From the NCBI GenBank assembly GCA_963703385.1, contig OY969816.1, positions 1,550,001 to 1,614,000 on the forward strand: DNA of 64,000 nucleotides. Reading direction: 5' to 3'. The notes below the pieces were generated by a model, which saw nothing but the letters and a program-made list of their open reading frames with translations, was not told the origin of the DNA and searched no databases. Both the position numbers and the translations under genes were made by a program. Shown here piece by piece: positions 35,962-47,873 of this stretch. Every line of letters begins with the position of its first letter. Position 1 is the stretch's first letter. The stretch is from Rhodoblastus sp963703385. Lineage in GTDB: Bacteria > Pseudomonadota > Alphaproteobacteria > Rhizobiales > Beijerinckiaceae.

Positions 35962-38900
35962 ATGGAGATTCGATTTATGTTCGCCGCCGCGGCGGCAGCC
36001 TCGTCGGTTGTGATCGGCAGCGCTCCGGCTCAGGCCGGGCTGGATGGCTCGACTGTGACGGCCAATTCTTGGTTTGGCGGGACGAACTCGCCGCCTGGGG
36101 TCTGCGATCCGCAGACGAACGCGACCTGCAACCTCATGGACTATACCGGGCCGGGCGGGCCTACGAACGCACCTCTGCCCATCGTCCCGGTGACGTTCGA
36201 CGAGGACTTCCTCACCCTGACGACGACTTCGATCTCCGACACGACGATCACCATCGTCAACAACTCGGCCCTGCCGTTCTGCACGACGAAACTGCCCTGC
36301 GCCGACGTCTTCGACGGTTTCGCCTTCACTTTCTCGGGCGCGCCCCCAATCAGCAGCGTCACCGTGGACCCGGGTAGCTCCGCCAATTTCCTGCCTGTGT
36401 CCCTCGCCTCCAACGCCACCGCGATCTTCGTGAATCTGGCGGGCGATTCTCCGGCCGTCAACAGCACGCTCATACTCGACGTCACGACCGGCAACCCGAC
36501 GTTCACGCGCACCGTGAGCGGCAATTGGACGGATACGACAGGCTGGACGCCAAACGGCGTCCCAAACGGCGCGACCGTTACAGCACAACTCGTGAACCCA
36601 GCTTCCGGGACCAACAACGTCAACCTCGGCGGCGGAACTTTTACCGTAAACCAGCTTCAATTTTCGGGAGCCAACGCGGGGACCTGGAGCGTAACCAACG
36701 GAACAATCGTCTTTGGCGGGACAAATCCGACTTTTTTGAACCAAGGTGGCTCCAGCGGACTGGCCAGCAGCCTGCCAAATCTGACGCTGAACGCGACAAC
36801 AACATTCGAGATCGACAACGCGCGGGCAGTGACTCATGTCACCGGCGACATCACCGGCGCCGGTGGACTGATAAAAACGGGCGCCGGGACGCTGACGCTG
36901 TTCGGGACCAACACCTACAGCGGCGCGACGACGATCGGCGCCGGGACGCTGCAGATCGACGGCGCCGGCGTGCTGGGCGGCGGGTCTTACGGCGGCGCGA
37001 TATTCGACAACGGGACGCTGCAATATTCGAGCAGCGCCAACCAGACCCTTTCGGGGGTCATCTCCGGCGCCGGCGCGCTGATCAAGGACACCTTTTCCTC
37101 GACGCTGACGCTGACCGGCGCCAACACCTACACCGGCGTGACGAATATCGGCGGCGGCGGGACGCTGCAGATCGGCGGCGCCGGCGTGCTGGGCGGCGGG
37201 TCTTACGGCGGCGCGATCAATGACTACGGGACGCTGCAATATTCGAGCTTCGCCGCCCAGACCCTTTCGGGGGTCATCTCCGGCGCCGGCGCGCTGATCA
37301 AGGACACCAGTTCTTCGACGCTGACGCTGACCGGCGCCAACACCTATTCCGGCCCGACGGCGGTTGACGCCGGGACGCTGCAGATCGGCGGCGCCGGCGT
37401 GCTGGGCGGCGGGTCTTACGGCGGGGGGATATTCGACAACGGGACGCTGCAATATTCGAGCAGCGCCGCCCAGACCCTTTCGGGGGTCATCTCCGGCGCG
37501 GGCGCGCTGATCAAGGACACCAGTTCTTCGACCCTGACGCTGACCGGCGCCAACACCTATTCCGGCCCGACGGCGGTTGACGCCGGGACGCTGCAGATCG
37601 GCGGCGCCGGCGTGCTGGGCGGCGGGTCTTACGGCGGGGGGATATGCGACATCGGGACGCTGCAATATTCGAGCAGCGCCAACCAGACTCTGTCGGGGGT
37701 CATCTCCGGCCCCGGCGCGCTGACCAAGGACACCAGTTCCTCGACGCTGACGCTGACCGGCGCCAACATCTATTCCGGCGGGACCACGATCGGCGCCGGG
37801 ACGCTGCAGATCGGCAATGCGCTCGCGCTCGGCACGGGAACCGTAACCTTCGCCGGCAATTCGACCCTCAAGGGCAATTTCACCGGAACGCTATCCAACA
37901 ATCTGGATATCATTTCGGGCGTCTCGGCGACGTTCGGCGCGACCGGCGGCAATACGCTGACCTTAGCCTCGGCCAACACGATGGACTTCAACGGCGGGCC
38001 CGGAACGACTGTTCACTTCGGTTCGGCGACCGACACCGGCACGGTGGTTCTGGCGCCGGCGGGGCTCGTGTCGAGCCCAACGGCCGGCGCCGCCTCGGTC
38101 GACGGAGGAACCCTGAAGATCGGCAACGCCGAGGGCTCGCTCCCGATCTTCGACCTGCAGGGCGGGCTGACGGTCGGCTCCGGCGCGACACCGGCGACGC
38201 TCGACATCAACGGCTTCTTGCAAACCGCGTGGAATCTCACCGGCACGAGCGCCGGCACGATCACCAACAGTGGCACGGCGGCGACGCTGACGATCCTCAA
38301 CACCGCCAATTCGGCCTTCGCCGGCGTCATCCAGGACGGTACCAGCGGACCGGGCGGAATAAGTCTGCAAGTTGCGGGTTCTGGCGGCGCCACCCTGACC
38401 TTGACCGGCGCCAACACCTATACCGGAACCACGTTCATTAGCAGCGGTCTGACGCTGCAGATCGCCGGCGCCGGCGGGCTGGGCGGCGGGTCTTACGGCG
38501 GGGGGATCGCGGACAACGGGACGCTGCAATATTCGAGCAGCGCCGCGCAGACCCTGTCGGGGGTCATCTCCGGCGGCGGCGCGCTGACCAAGGACACCAG
38601 TTCCTCGACGCTGACGCTGACCGGCGCCAACACCTATTCAGGCGCGACGACGGTGAACGCCGGCACGCTGATGGGCGGCGTCGCCAACGCCTTCAGCGCC
38701 GTTTCCGCGACGACCATCAATTCCGGCGGCGCGCTCGATCTCGGCGGCTTCGCGCAGACGATCAACAATGTGTCGCTCGCCGGCGGAGCGCTGCGGGACG
38801 GCTCGCTCACCGGCGCGATCGGCTCGACCGGCGGGTCGATCGACAATATCGCCGGAAATTCGACGCTGACCACGACCAAAGGCGTGACCACGCTGACGGG

Positions 38901-40936
38901 CGCCAACGTCTTCGCCTCGATCGACAATAAGGCGACAACCATCAACAATGGCGTCACCACCGACGATCTGACCAATTCGGGGACCTACACCAACAACGCA
39001 ACGCAAAACGCCAATGTCGCCTCGAATACGGGCGTGATCACCAATTCCAGCGGCGCCTTTTGGAACGGCGACGTCAAGGTCGGCGCCAATACGACCGGAA
39101 CGATCACCAACCAGGGAACGTGGACGGGAGCCGGCAATAACGCCGGCGGCCTGATCGACAACCAGGCGGTCTGGACCGGCGCGATCGTCAATGCGTCGGG
39201 GACCTTCACCAATGAAGGCTCCGTTTCCGGCGGCGTGACCAATGGCGGAACGGCGGCCAATAGCGGTTCGATCGTCGGCGGCCTGACCAATAGGGCGGGA
39301 ACATTCACCAACTACGCCGTCGGGACGCTCGACACCGCCAATGTCACGGGCGGCGTCCTGGTCGATCTCGGGACCATCTCCGGCGCGGCGGCAATCGGAT
39401 CGGGGGCGACGATCGGCGGCTCCGGAACGATCGGCAGCCTCAACGCGCAAACGGGATCGACGGTCGCGCCCGGCCTGGTCAGCCCCTATTCGACGCTGAA
39501 GGTCAACGGGGCGGCCACATTCGCCTCGGGTTCGACCTTCGTGGCCAATGTCAACGCCGCCGGCCAGAACGACAGGCTGAACGTCGGCGGCGCGTTGACG
39601 GTCAATGGCGCGGGCGTGCAGATCGCTGCGGCGCCGGGGAATTTTTCGGCCGCGACCGCCTATACGCTCATCACCGCCCAAGGCGGCCTGACTGGAGCAT
39701 TTTCGACTCTGTCGACATCTTCCAATCTGGCATTTCTATCGCCCGTTCTGACCTACGACGCGAACGACGTCTATATGCGGTTCAGGGCGATCGCCGATTT
39801 CGCCTCGGTCGCGCAGACGCCCAATCAGCTGGCCGTCGCCAACACGCTCCAGCCCCTGGGCTTCGCCTCGCCGCTCTATAGCGCCGTCGTCACGCAGACG
39901 CCGGCTGGCGCGCAGCAGGCCTTCAACGCGCTCTCCGGCGAGATCCACGCCAGCGCGATCTCGGCCGCCATCGAGGATTTGCGCCTGCCGCGCGAAGCGG
40001 TTCTGGATCGTCTCGCCAGCCCCTATGGCGCGCTGCAAACCAGCGGGCCGGGCGCCTTCATGGCGACCGCCAATGTCAACGCGCCCGGCCTGGCGCCGGT
40101 GGTCCAGACCTGGGGCCAGGGCTTCGGCTCCAGCGGCCACATCGGCGGCGACGGCAACGCCGCTTCGCTCAACCGCTGGCTCGACGGCTTCGTCTTCGGC
40201 GCCGACGCGACGCTGGACAACCAATATCGCCTCGGCCTGGCGACCAGCTACACCCATTCCGATCTGAGCGATCCCGACCGCGCCTCGAGCGGGCGGATCG
40301 AATTCGACCTCGATCGGACTCTATGGCGGGACGAGCCAGCAGGCGCTGCAATTGCGCGGCGGCGGCTTCTACACGTTCAACCATTACAACACCAACAGCG
40401 ACGTCGTCTTCCCAGGCTTCGGCGAGGCCGACGGCTCCGGCTACGACGGCGACACCCTGCAGGCCTTCGGCGAGGCCGGCTGGCGGCTCGCGCTGCAAGG
40501 GTATGGCGGCGAGAGCTGGTTCGAGCCCTTCGCCGGCTTCCTGGCCATGCGCGTCGAAACCGACGGTTTCACCGAAAGCGGCGGCGACGCGGCGCTCAAT
40601 GGTTTTGCGGGCTCCTATGGCTTCGGTGCGTCGACGATCGGCGTGCGCTCGGAGATCGCCCCGCTCGACGGTCTGCCGCTGATCGCGCGCGTCATGCTGG
40701 GGTGGCGGCATGTCTATGGCGACGTGGACCCGTCCGCGCGCTTGGCCTTCGCCAGCGCTCCCGCCACGCCTTTCACCGTCTTCGGCGCGCCCATCGCCCG
40801 CGACGCTTTGGCCGCCGAACTGGGTGTCGACTGGCGCGTGACGCAGACCGTCGCCCTTGGCCTCTATTATTCGGGCCAGATCGGCTCCGGCGCCAACGAC
40901 AATGCGATCAAGGGAGCCTTCACGGTAGCGTTCTGA
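35962..40936 (+). CDS. large type V autotransporter with beta-strand repeats, frameshifted near 40297
   Basis: About 1,657 residues when joined. A signal peptide (AAAAAASSVVIGSAPAQA) leads a passenger made of autotransporter-associated beta-strand repeats (LTLTGANTYSG, GVISGAGALIKD). Then come Asn/Thr-rich strands and a C-terminal beta-barrel of about 280 residues ending in VAF, the usual outer-membrane Phe. The first frame leaves homology at ASSGR (about 40297). The +1 frame continues as STSIGLYGGTSQQALQLRGG. A one-base indel in GCGGGCGG would explain this. The function is probably adhesion or surface structure. No protease or lipase motif is seen. Confidence 0.85.
36943..37797 (+). repeat. 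71-codon (213-bp) tandem repeats in the autotransporter passenger
   Basis: Units start with GGGACGCTGCAGATCG at 36943, 37159, 37372, 37585 and end at 37797 (spacings 216, 213, 213, 213 bp). They are almost identical, particularly units 3 and 4. A further related unit occurs at about 38450-38640. Recent copy-number change is likely. Confidence 0.9.
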
Positions 40937-41385
40937 ACGCGCGCCCGCGCGTCAGGCAGAGCGCCTTTTTCTCCACGCAAAGGCGCCGCAACGCGATAGC
41001 TTTTGGACTTGGAAAGGCTGCCGGCCCGTAACATGCGAAAGCCTGAAGGGCCCCGTCGGCCTCCGCCACGTCGGACAAGGGACGTTCTGCCGCCGTCCTG
41101 CATTTGCCGACTCCAGACTCGCGTGGGGTCTCGAACCGGACCAGGGAGCGTTCGACGATTGTCCGCATATGGCGCAGCCTTGCCATTGGGCCTTTGACCG
41201 ATGTCCCTCATAGACCGGCCTTCGGCCTAGGACCGCTTCCCCCCATCCTTGCGCTTGTCGGCGACGCCCGCGGCCTTCCGCTTTCCGCCGAACGGCGTCA
41301 TTGCCGCAGGAAATGACCACGGCGCGAGGCGTTCGTGTCTTGCCGCCAGTTCTGCCGCCATGCGCGCGCTCCGGATCGGCGCGGT
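40937..41385. other. 449-bp gap between autotransporter and DMT exporter
   Basis: No gene supported. A tRNA T-loop-like string (GGTTCGAGA, minus strand near 41130) was checked and does not fold as a tRNA. Short overlapping frames lack families. Confidence 0.4.
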
Positions 41386-42327
41386 TCATTCGACGGAGGC
41401 GATGGAAACGAAAACCCGCTCGCCGAGCAGCGCCAGCAGGCCCGATCCCGCGATGGCCGCCGCGCCGAAAAACACCATGGTCGAAGGCCATTGGCCGAAG
41501 AAGATCACGCTGGCGAGCACGGCCCAGACCATGGCGAAATAATCGTAAGCAGCGAGCAGCGAGGCGTCGGCGTAGCGATAGGACGCGGTGACGAAAATCT
41601 GGGCGCAGCCGCCCATCAGCCCGGCGCCGATCAAAGCCGCCCAGTCCGCCGCCCGCGGCGCGACAAAGGCCTGCGACGGCAGGAGCGAGGGCGCGGCCTG
41701 AGCGAGGGCGAGCACGGCGGCGCCGGCGAAAGTGGTGAGAAGCGTGAAATAAAACACGATGGCGGCGGTGTGTTCGGAGAGCGCCAGCCGCCGGGTCTGG
41801 ATCATCGACAGGGCCGCGAACGCCGCCCCGGCCAGCGCCACGCCGGCGCCCAGCCCCTGGGCGCCCAGAGTCCTGGCGCCCAAGACCTTGGCGAAACCGC
41901 CAGAGCCGACATGCTCGGCGAGCATGGCGAGCACGCCGCCAAAACCGATCAGCACCGCCAGCCAGCGGCTGGCATGGACTTTTTCGCGCAAGCCCAGCGC
42001 CGCGATCACGGTGACGAAAATCGGCGAGGCGTAGAAATAGGCGGTGGCGTCGGCGAGCGGCAGCAGAGCGAGGCTGGCGAAATTGGCGAACATGCCCGCC
42101 GCGCCGGTCAAGCCGCGCCCGAGATGGCCAAACGGGCGCCGGGTCGCCAGCGCCCCGGGAAACGCGCCGGTCGCCGCCAGCCAAAGCAACAGCAGCGCCA
42201 GCGCCACGGCCGAGCGGAAAAACACGATTTCCGCGAGCGGGATGCGCGGGCTCGCCACGCGCACGCCCACCGCCATCACGGTAAAGGCGAGCGTCGAAAG
42301 AATCTTGAGCAGAATTCCAGGAGTCAT
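41386..42327 (-). CDS. EamA/DMT-superfamily exporter
   Basis: A 313-residue protein with ten predicted helices arranged as two EamA halves (FRSAVALALLLLWL... and AGLMGGCAQIFVTASYRYADASLLA AYDYFAMVW in the second half). This matches RhaT/YdcZ-like drug/metabolite exporters of Rhizobiales. The substrate cannot be predicted. It is divergent from the LpxH-like gene, with two 14-bp direct repeats between them. Confidence 0.87.
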   Translation of the reverse strand: MTPGILLKILSTLAFTVMAVGVRVASPRIPLAEIVFFRSAVALALLLLWLAATGAFPGALATRRPFGHLGRGLTGAAGMFANFASLALLPLADATAYFYASPIFVTVIAALGLREKVHASRWLAVLIGFGGVLAMLAEHVGSGGFAKVLGARTLGAQGLGAGVALAGAAFAALSMIQTRRLALSEHTAAIVFYFTLLTTFAGAAVLALAQAAPSLLPSQAFVAPRAADWAALIGAGLMGGCAQIFVTASYRYADASLLAAYDYFAMVWAVLASVIFFGQWPSTMVFFGAAAIAGSGLLALLGERVFVSIASVE

Positions 42328-42331
42328 TTCC

Positions 42332-42371
42332 CGACTAAAAGCAATGGGGTCATCCCGCGACTAAAAGCAAT
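42332..42371. promoter_or_regulatory. direct repeat CGACTAAAAGCAAT x2 in divergent promoter region
   Basis: The 14-mer at 42332-42345 recurs exactly at 42358-42371, 26 bp later, followed each time by a GTCATCC string. It lies between the divergent DMT and LpxH-like starts. It could be a two-site operator or a simple duplication. Confidence 0.45.
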
Positions 42372-42413
42372 ATTGTCATCCTGGCGCAACAATAAGATGG
42401 CAGCACGTTGGGC

Positions 42414-43328
42414 ATGAACGCATCAGCAGGCATGACCATGAACGCCAACTCCGACGTTGATAGCGATGTACTGGCCGAGCCGCAGGCGACCCACCAATAC
42501 CGCACCCTGTTCATTTCGGACGTCCATCTCGGCACGCGCGGCTGCCAGGCCGATCTGCTGCTGGATTTTCTGAAACACAACGAATCCGAGGAGCTGTTCC
42601 TGGTCGGCGACATCATCGACGGCTGGCGGCTCAAGCAGTCGTGGCACTGGCCGCAGGCCCACAACGACGTGGTGCAGAAACTGCTGCGCAGGGTGCGCAA
42701 AGGGGCGCGCGTGGTGTTCGTGCCCGGCAACCACGATGAATTCGCCCGCGATTTTCTCGGCCTCGAATTCGGCGGCGTCGAAGTGATCGACCATGTCGTC
42801 CATAAAACCGCCGACGGCAGAAAAATGCTGGTGATTCACGGCGACCAGTTCGACATTGTCGTCAGTCACGCCCGCTGGCTCGCCCATCTCGGCGACTGGG
42901 CCTATGATTTCGCGATCTGGATCAACAGCTGGTTCAATCGCGGCCGGCGCAAGCTCGGCCTGCCCTACTGGTCGTTTTCGAAATGGGCCAAGCTCAAGGT
43001 CAAGAAGGCGGTGAATTTCATCGGCGACTTCGAGCGCACCCTGGCCGCCGAGGCGCGCAAGCGCGGCGCCGACGGCGTGATCTGCGGCCATATCCACCAT
43101 GCCACGATCCGCGACATCGACGGCGTGACTTATGTGAACACCGGCGATTTCGTCGAATCCTGCACGGCGATCGCCGAACATTTCGACGGAAGGCTCGAAC
43201 TGATCCATTGGAGCCTGCTCGAACACGAGCGCGCCGCGGACTGGGCTTTTTGCGCGCCGCCGGCCCTGCCCCGCCCCATCGATCCGCCCGAGCCGGCGCT
43301 CCCGGAAAAAGCGGTCGCCAACGCTTGA
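42414..43328 (+). CDS. LpxH-like UDP-2,3-diacylglucosamine diphosphatase (calcineurin-like phosphoesterase)
   Basis: A 304-residue metallophosphoesterase. Metal motifs in order: FISDVHLG (D-X-H), VGDIIDGW (GD), PGNHDE (GNHD), VIHGDQFD and CGHIHHATI (GHXH). The pattern and length fit the LpxH-like family that hydrolyses UDP-2,3-diacylglucosamine in lipid A synthesis. In several alphaproteobacteria such proteins lie away from other lpx genes. ATG 42414 or 42432 could be the start. It is followed directly by the MITE-like element. Confidence 0.88.
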   Translation: MNASAGMTMNANSDVDSDVLAEPQATHQYRTLFISDVHLGTRGCQADLLLDFLKHNESEELFLVGDIIDGWRLKQSWHWPQAHNDVVQKLLRRVRKGARVVFVPGNHDEFARDFLGLEFGGVEVIDHVVHKTADGRKMLVIHGDQFDIVVSHARWLAHLGDWAYDFAIWINSWFNRGRRKLGLPYWSFSKWAKLKVKKAVNFIGDFERTLAAEARKRGADGVICGHIHHATIRDIDGVTYVNTGDFVESCTAIAEHFDGRLELIHWSLLEHERAADWAFCAPPALPRPIDPPEPALPEKAVANA

Positions 43329-43330
43329 GC

Positions 43331-43598
43331 TAGAGCGTTTTCCGACCATATTGACGCAATCTGTTCGCTTTCGGGGAGACGATCCGGCAGGCGCGCGCCG
43401 AAGAGCGCATCGGGGATGCGGTCGAGGCGCGCGCCGCACCGGGCGTCCGCCGAAAGCGAACCCTTCGGGCCGGGGGCTTTCGCGCCGTCGCTGCGTCGGC
43501 CGGCTCGGCCGTGTCCCCGACACGGCCGTCGCCACCCTCCTTGCCACGGCGCGAAATCCCCTCGGCAGATTGCGCTAATATGGCCGGGAAACGCTCTA
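43331..43598. mobile_element. 268-bp MITE-like element with about 33-bp terminal inverted repeats
   Basis: The ends at 43331-43363 and the complement of 43566-43598 share about 29 of 33 bases, beginning TAGAGCGTTT. Both ends carry the dinucleotide TA, as expected for TA-targeting (Tc1/IS630-like) elements. The interior is GC-rich with no transposase frame, so it is non-autonomous. Its right edge supplies the TAG stop of the rhodanese gene (43598-43596, minus strand). Confidence 0.8.
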
Positions 43599-43904
43599 AT
43601 ATTCCAGCGGCTCGCCGGCGCCGGCCCAGTCCAGCAACGAGCCGGCGTAATGGGCGGTGGCGTCGCCACGGCCGAAAAGCCGCGACATTTCGATCGCCAT
43701 GAGCGTGCGCCGGCCGGAGCGGCACACGAAGACGACGCGCTTGTCTTGCGGAAGTTTCGAAGGGTCGAAGCGCGACAGCGGCAGGCTCATCGAACCCGGA
43801 ATATGTCCCGCCGCAAATTCATGAGGCTCGCGCACGTCAACCAGAACGATCGACTGGTCCGCCAGCCCCGCCTTCACCTCCTCGCGTGTGACTACATCCA
43901 CCAT
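43596..43904 (-). CDS. single-domain rhodanese-like protein
   Basis: A 102-residue rhodanese-fold protein. The active-site loop VFVCRSGRRT contains the catalytic Cys and the CRSGxR pattern of sulfurtransferases. DVREPHEFAAGHIPGS is the conserved preceding strand-turn. It can carry a persulfide sulfur. Given dsrA in this genome, sulfur trafficking is conceivable but unproven. The start ATG at 43904 gives the complete domain. The stop lies in the end of the adjacent MITE-like element. Confidence 0.87.
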   Translation of the reverse strand: MVDVVTREEVKAGLADQSIVLVDVREPHEFAAGHIPGSMSLPLSRFDPSKLPQDKRVVFVCRSGRRTLMAIEMSRLFGRGDATAHYAGSLLDWAGAGEPLEY

Positions 43905-44078
43905 TCGGCAGCTCCAACATCCCGATTCGCCGACTAAAATAGTGATCGGCGCCGCGATTTCCAACTTCTCGCCAGACATTCGACACGCGACTCGCCTAAA
44001 TGGCGGTTGGGCGGCGGCAGCGTCGCGTCGAACGGGCCGGACCTTGGCAAACCCGGCGAATCCACCGAAACTGCACGG

Positions 44079-45374
44079 ATGAGACACGACATGCCGCAAT
44101 TTTTTCGCGCCGCTCTCCTCGTCCTTGGTCTGAGCCTGGGACTGGGTCTGTCCGCCGCGTCTTCCGACGCCGCCGATCTCGCCATTCCCCAGGCCACGCT
44201 CGACGACGGCCATGGCGGAAAGGTCGCCTTCAAGGACATCTCCTTGAAGGATTGCAACCTCACCCAGGACGAGGCGACCAAGCTGTTTTCGGGCGCGCTG
44301 ACCCGCGAGGCCGCCGCCGCGATGTTTCAGCGGATGACCGCTGGCGAGGCGCGCATCGCCGAGGCCGACATCAAGACCGCAGCGGGCGACAAGCTCACGG
44401 TCAAGGACATTGTCGCCGAGAAGGTCGCCGACGGCGGCGCGCAAAATCTGACCATCGCCTCGACCGACGGCGTGATTCCCGACGACGCCGGGGATTCCAC
44501 CCTCCATTTCGGGGCTTTGCAGATCGACCGCGTCTCCCTGAGCGACCTCGCCGCCGCCTTGCGCGCGGGCGATCCCGCGCGCGCCGCGCTGCGTTTTTCC
44601 CATCTGGCCTGGGAGGGCGGCGAGATTGCCGCCGTGGACAAGGGCACGCCCGCAGGCGCGCCCGGCGGCAATCGCATCACGCTTCACATCGGCCCGGCCA
44701 GGATCGACCAGAATTTCGACGCCCAGGGCGCGCCGCTCGACGCCGCCGCTTCCTTGACCGGCCTGTCGCTGAAAATGCCGCCGCAATCGCGTCTGGGCGC
44801 CGTCCTCAACGCTTATGGCTATCCGGAAATCGACGCCGATTTGACCATCGACGGGGTCTATGACCCCGCAACCAAGACTTACCAGCTCAAGAATTACACC
44901 ATCGACCTGAAAAAGATCGGCCGCGTCGCGATCAGCGCCCAGTTCTCGAATCTCAACGAAACGGCCTTCCTCGGCGACAAGGACGCGCGCGAAAAGGCGA
45001 TGCTCGACGCCACGCTCGACTGGGCGCGGATCGAAGTGGCCAACGCCGGCCTGTTCGACAAGGTCGTCGCCTTCGCCTCGCTCAGCCAGGGCAAGACGCC
45101 CGCCTCGGTCAAGGAGGATTGGCGCGCCATCATCGCCCAGGCGCCGCTGCTGTTTTCCGGCGCGCCGGCCATCGCCATCGTCGCCAAGGAGCTGGAGCGG
45201 TTCGTCGCCGACCCCAAAGTGCTGACCCTCACCGTCAAGGGGAAGGGGTCGCCGCTCAAGATGAGCGAATTCATGCATATAGAAGACCCTACGGATTTCC
45301 TGAACCGGCTCGACGTCACCGGCTCGCCCGGCCCGGAGAAACCCGCGAAACCGGCGGCCGGAACCAAGCTCTAA
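44079..45374 (+). CDS. exported hypothetical protein (periplasmic or outer-membrane associated)
   Basis: About 431 residues with a signal peptide (FFRAALLVLGLSLGLGLS...ASSDAADL). The mature protein is rich in Asp, Leu and Ala with repeated amphipathic strands (e.g. LTIDGVYDPATKTYQLKNYTID), reminiscent of AsmA-like or DUF945-like repeats, but I do not assign it to either. It ends with a Pro/Lys tail. The start is ATG 44079 or 44091. The stop TAA directly precedes a palindromic repeat. Divergent from the rhodanese gene. Confidence 0.65.
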   Translation: MRHDMPQFFRAALLVLGLSLGLGLSAASSDAADLAIPQATLDDGHGGKVAFKDISLKDCNLTQDEATKLFSGALTREAAAAMFQRMTAGEARIAEADIKTAAGDKLTVKDIVAEKVADGGAQNLTIASTDGVIPDDAGDSTLHFGALQIDRVSLSDLAAALRAGDPARAALRFSHLAWEGGEIAAVDKGTPAGAPGGNRITLHIGPARIDQNFDAQGAPLDAAASLTGLSLKMPPQSRLGAVLNAYGYPEIDADLTIDGVYDPATKTYQLKNYTIDLKKIGRVAISAQFSNLNETAFLGDKDAREKAMLDATLDWARIEVANAGLFDKVVAFASLSQGKTPASVKEDWRAIIAQAPLLFSGAPAIAIVAKELERFVADPKVLTLTVKGKGSPLKMSEFMHIEDPTDFLNRLDVTGSPGPEKPAKPAAGTKL

Positions 45375-45473
45375 GCATATTCCCGAAAAGCTGTTAGACT
45401 TTTCGGATCAGAATATGCGTAAAAACAATGAGTTAACAGAGCGCGTTCGAACTCGATGATTTCCGAACGCGCT
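45372..45473 (-). repeat. two-hairpin CTAG-type interspersed repeat, copy 2 (type B, reverse)
   Basis: The stretch TAAGCATATTCCC ... GAACGCGCT is the reverse of the type B unit found at 49293 and 51930. The edge TAAGC is one base shorter than the usual TAGAGC and forms the stop codon (TAA, 45372-45374) of the upstream gene. Two hairpins are present: AGCATATTCCCGAAAAG...CTTTTCGG and AGCGCGTTCG...CGAACGCGCT. Confidence 0.82.
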
Positions 45474-45516
45474 TCCTGGTCGCGCGCGTTTCGCCGACCA
45501 TACCGGAGGGTTCGTA

Positions 45517-47820
<2,304 letters not shown>

Positions 47821-47873
47821 CGCAGCGTAACAAGATGGGGGACAAAGCCGTTCGGAATCATTAAGTTCCACTC

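Noticed and set aside
36943..37797. CRISPR-like regular repeats
   Set aside because: Units are 213 bp, in frame and without spacers; they encode autotransporter beta-strand repeats.
41100..41170. Possible tRNA (T-loop-like GGTTCGAGA, minus strand)
   Set aside because: The T-stem does not pair, and no anticodon arm or CCA-side acceptor stem could be found.
41236..41316. Tiny basic frame (about 24 codons, minus strand, MTPFGGKRKAAG...)
   Set aside because: Too short, no ribosome site and no recognisable conservation.
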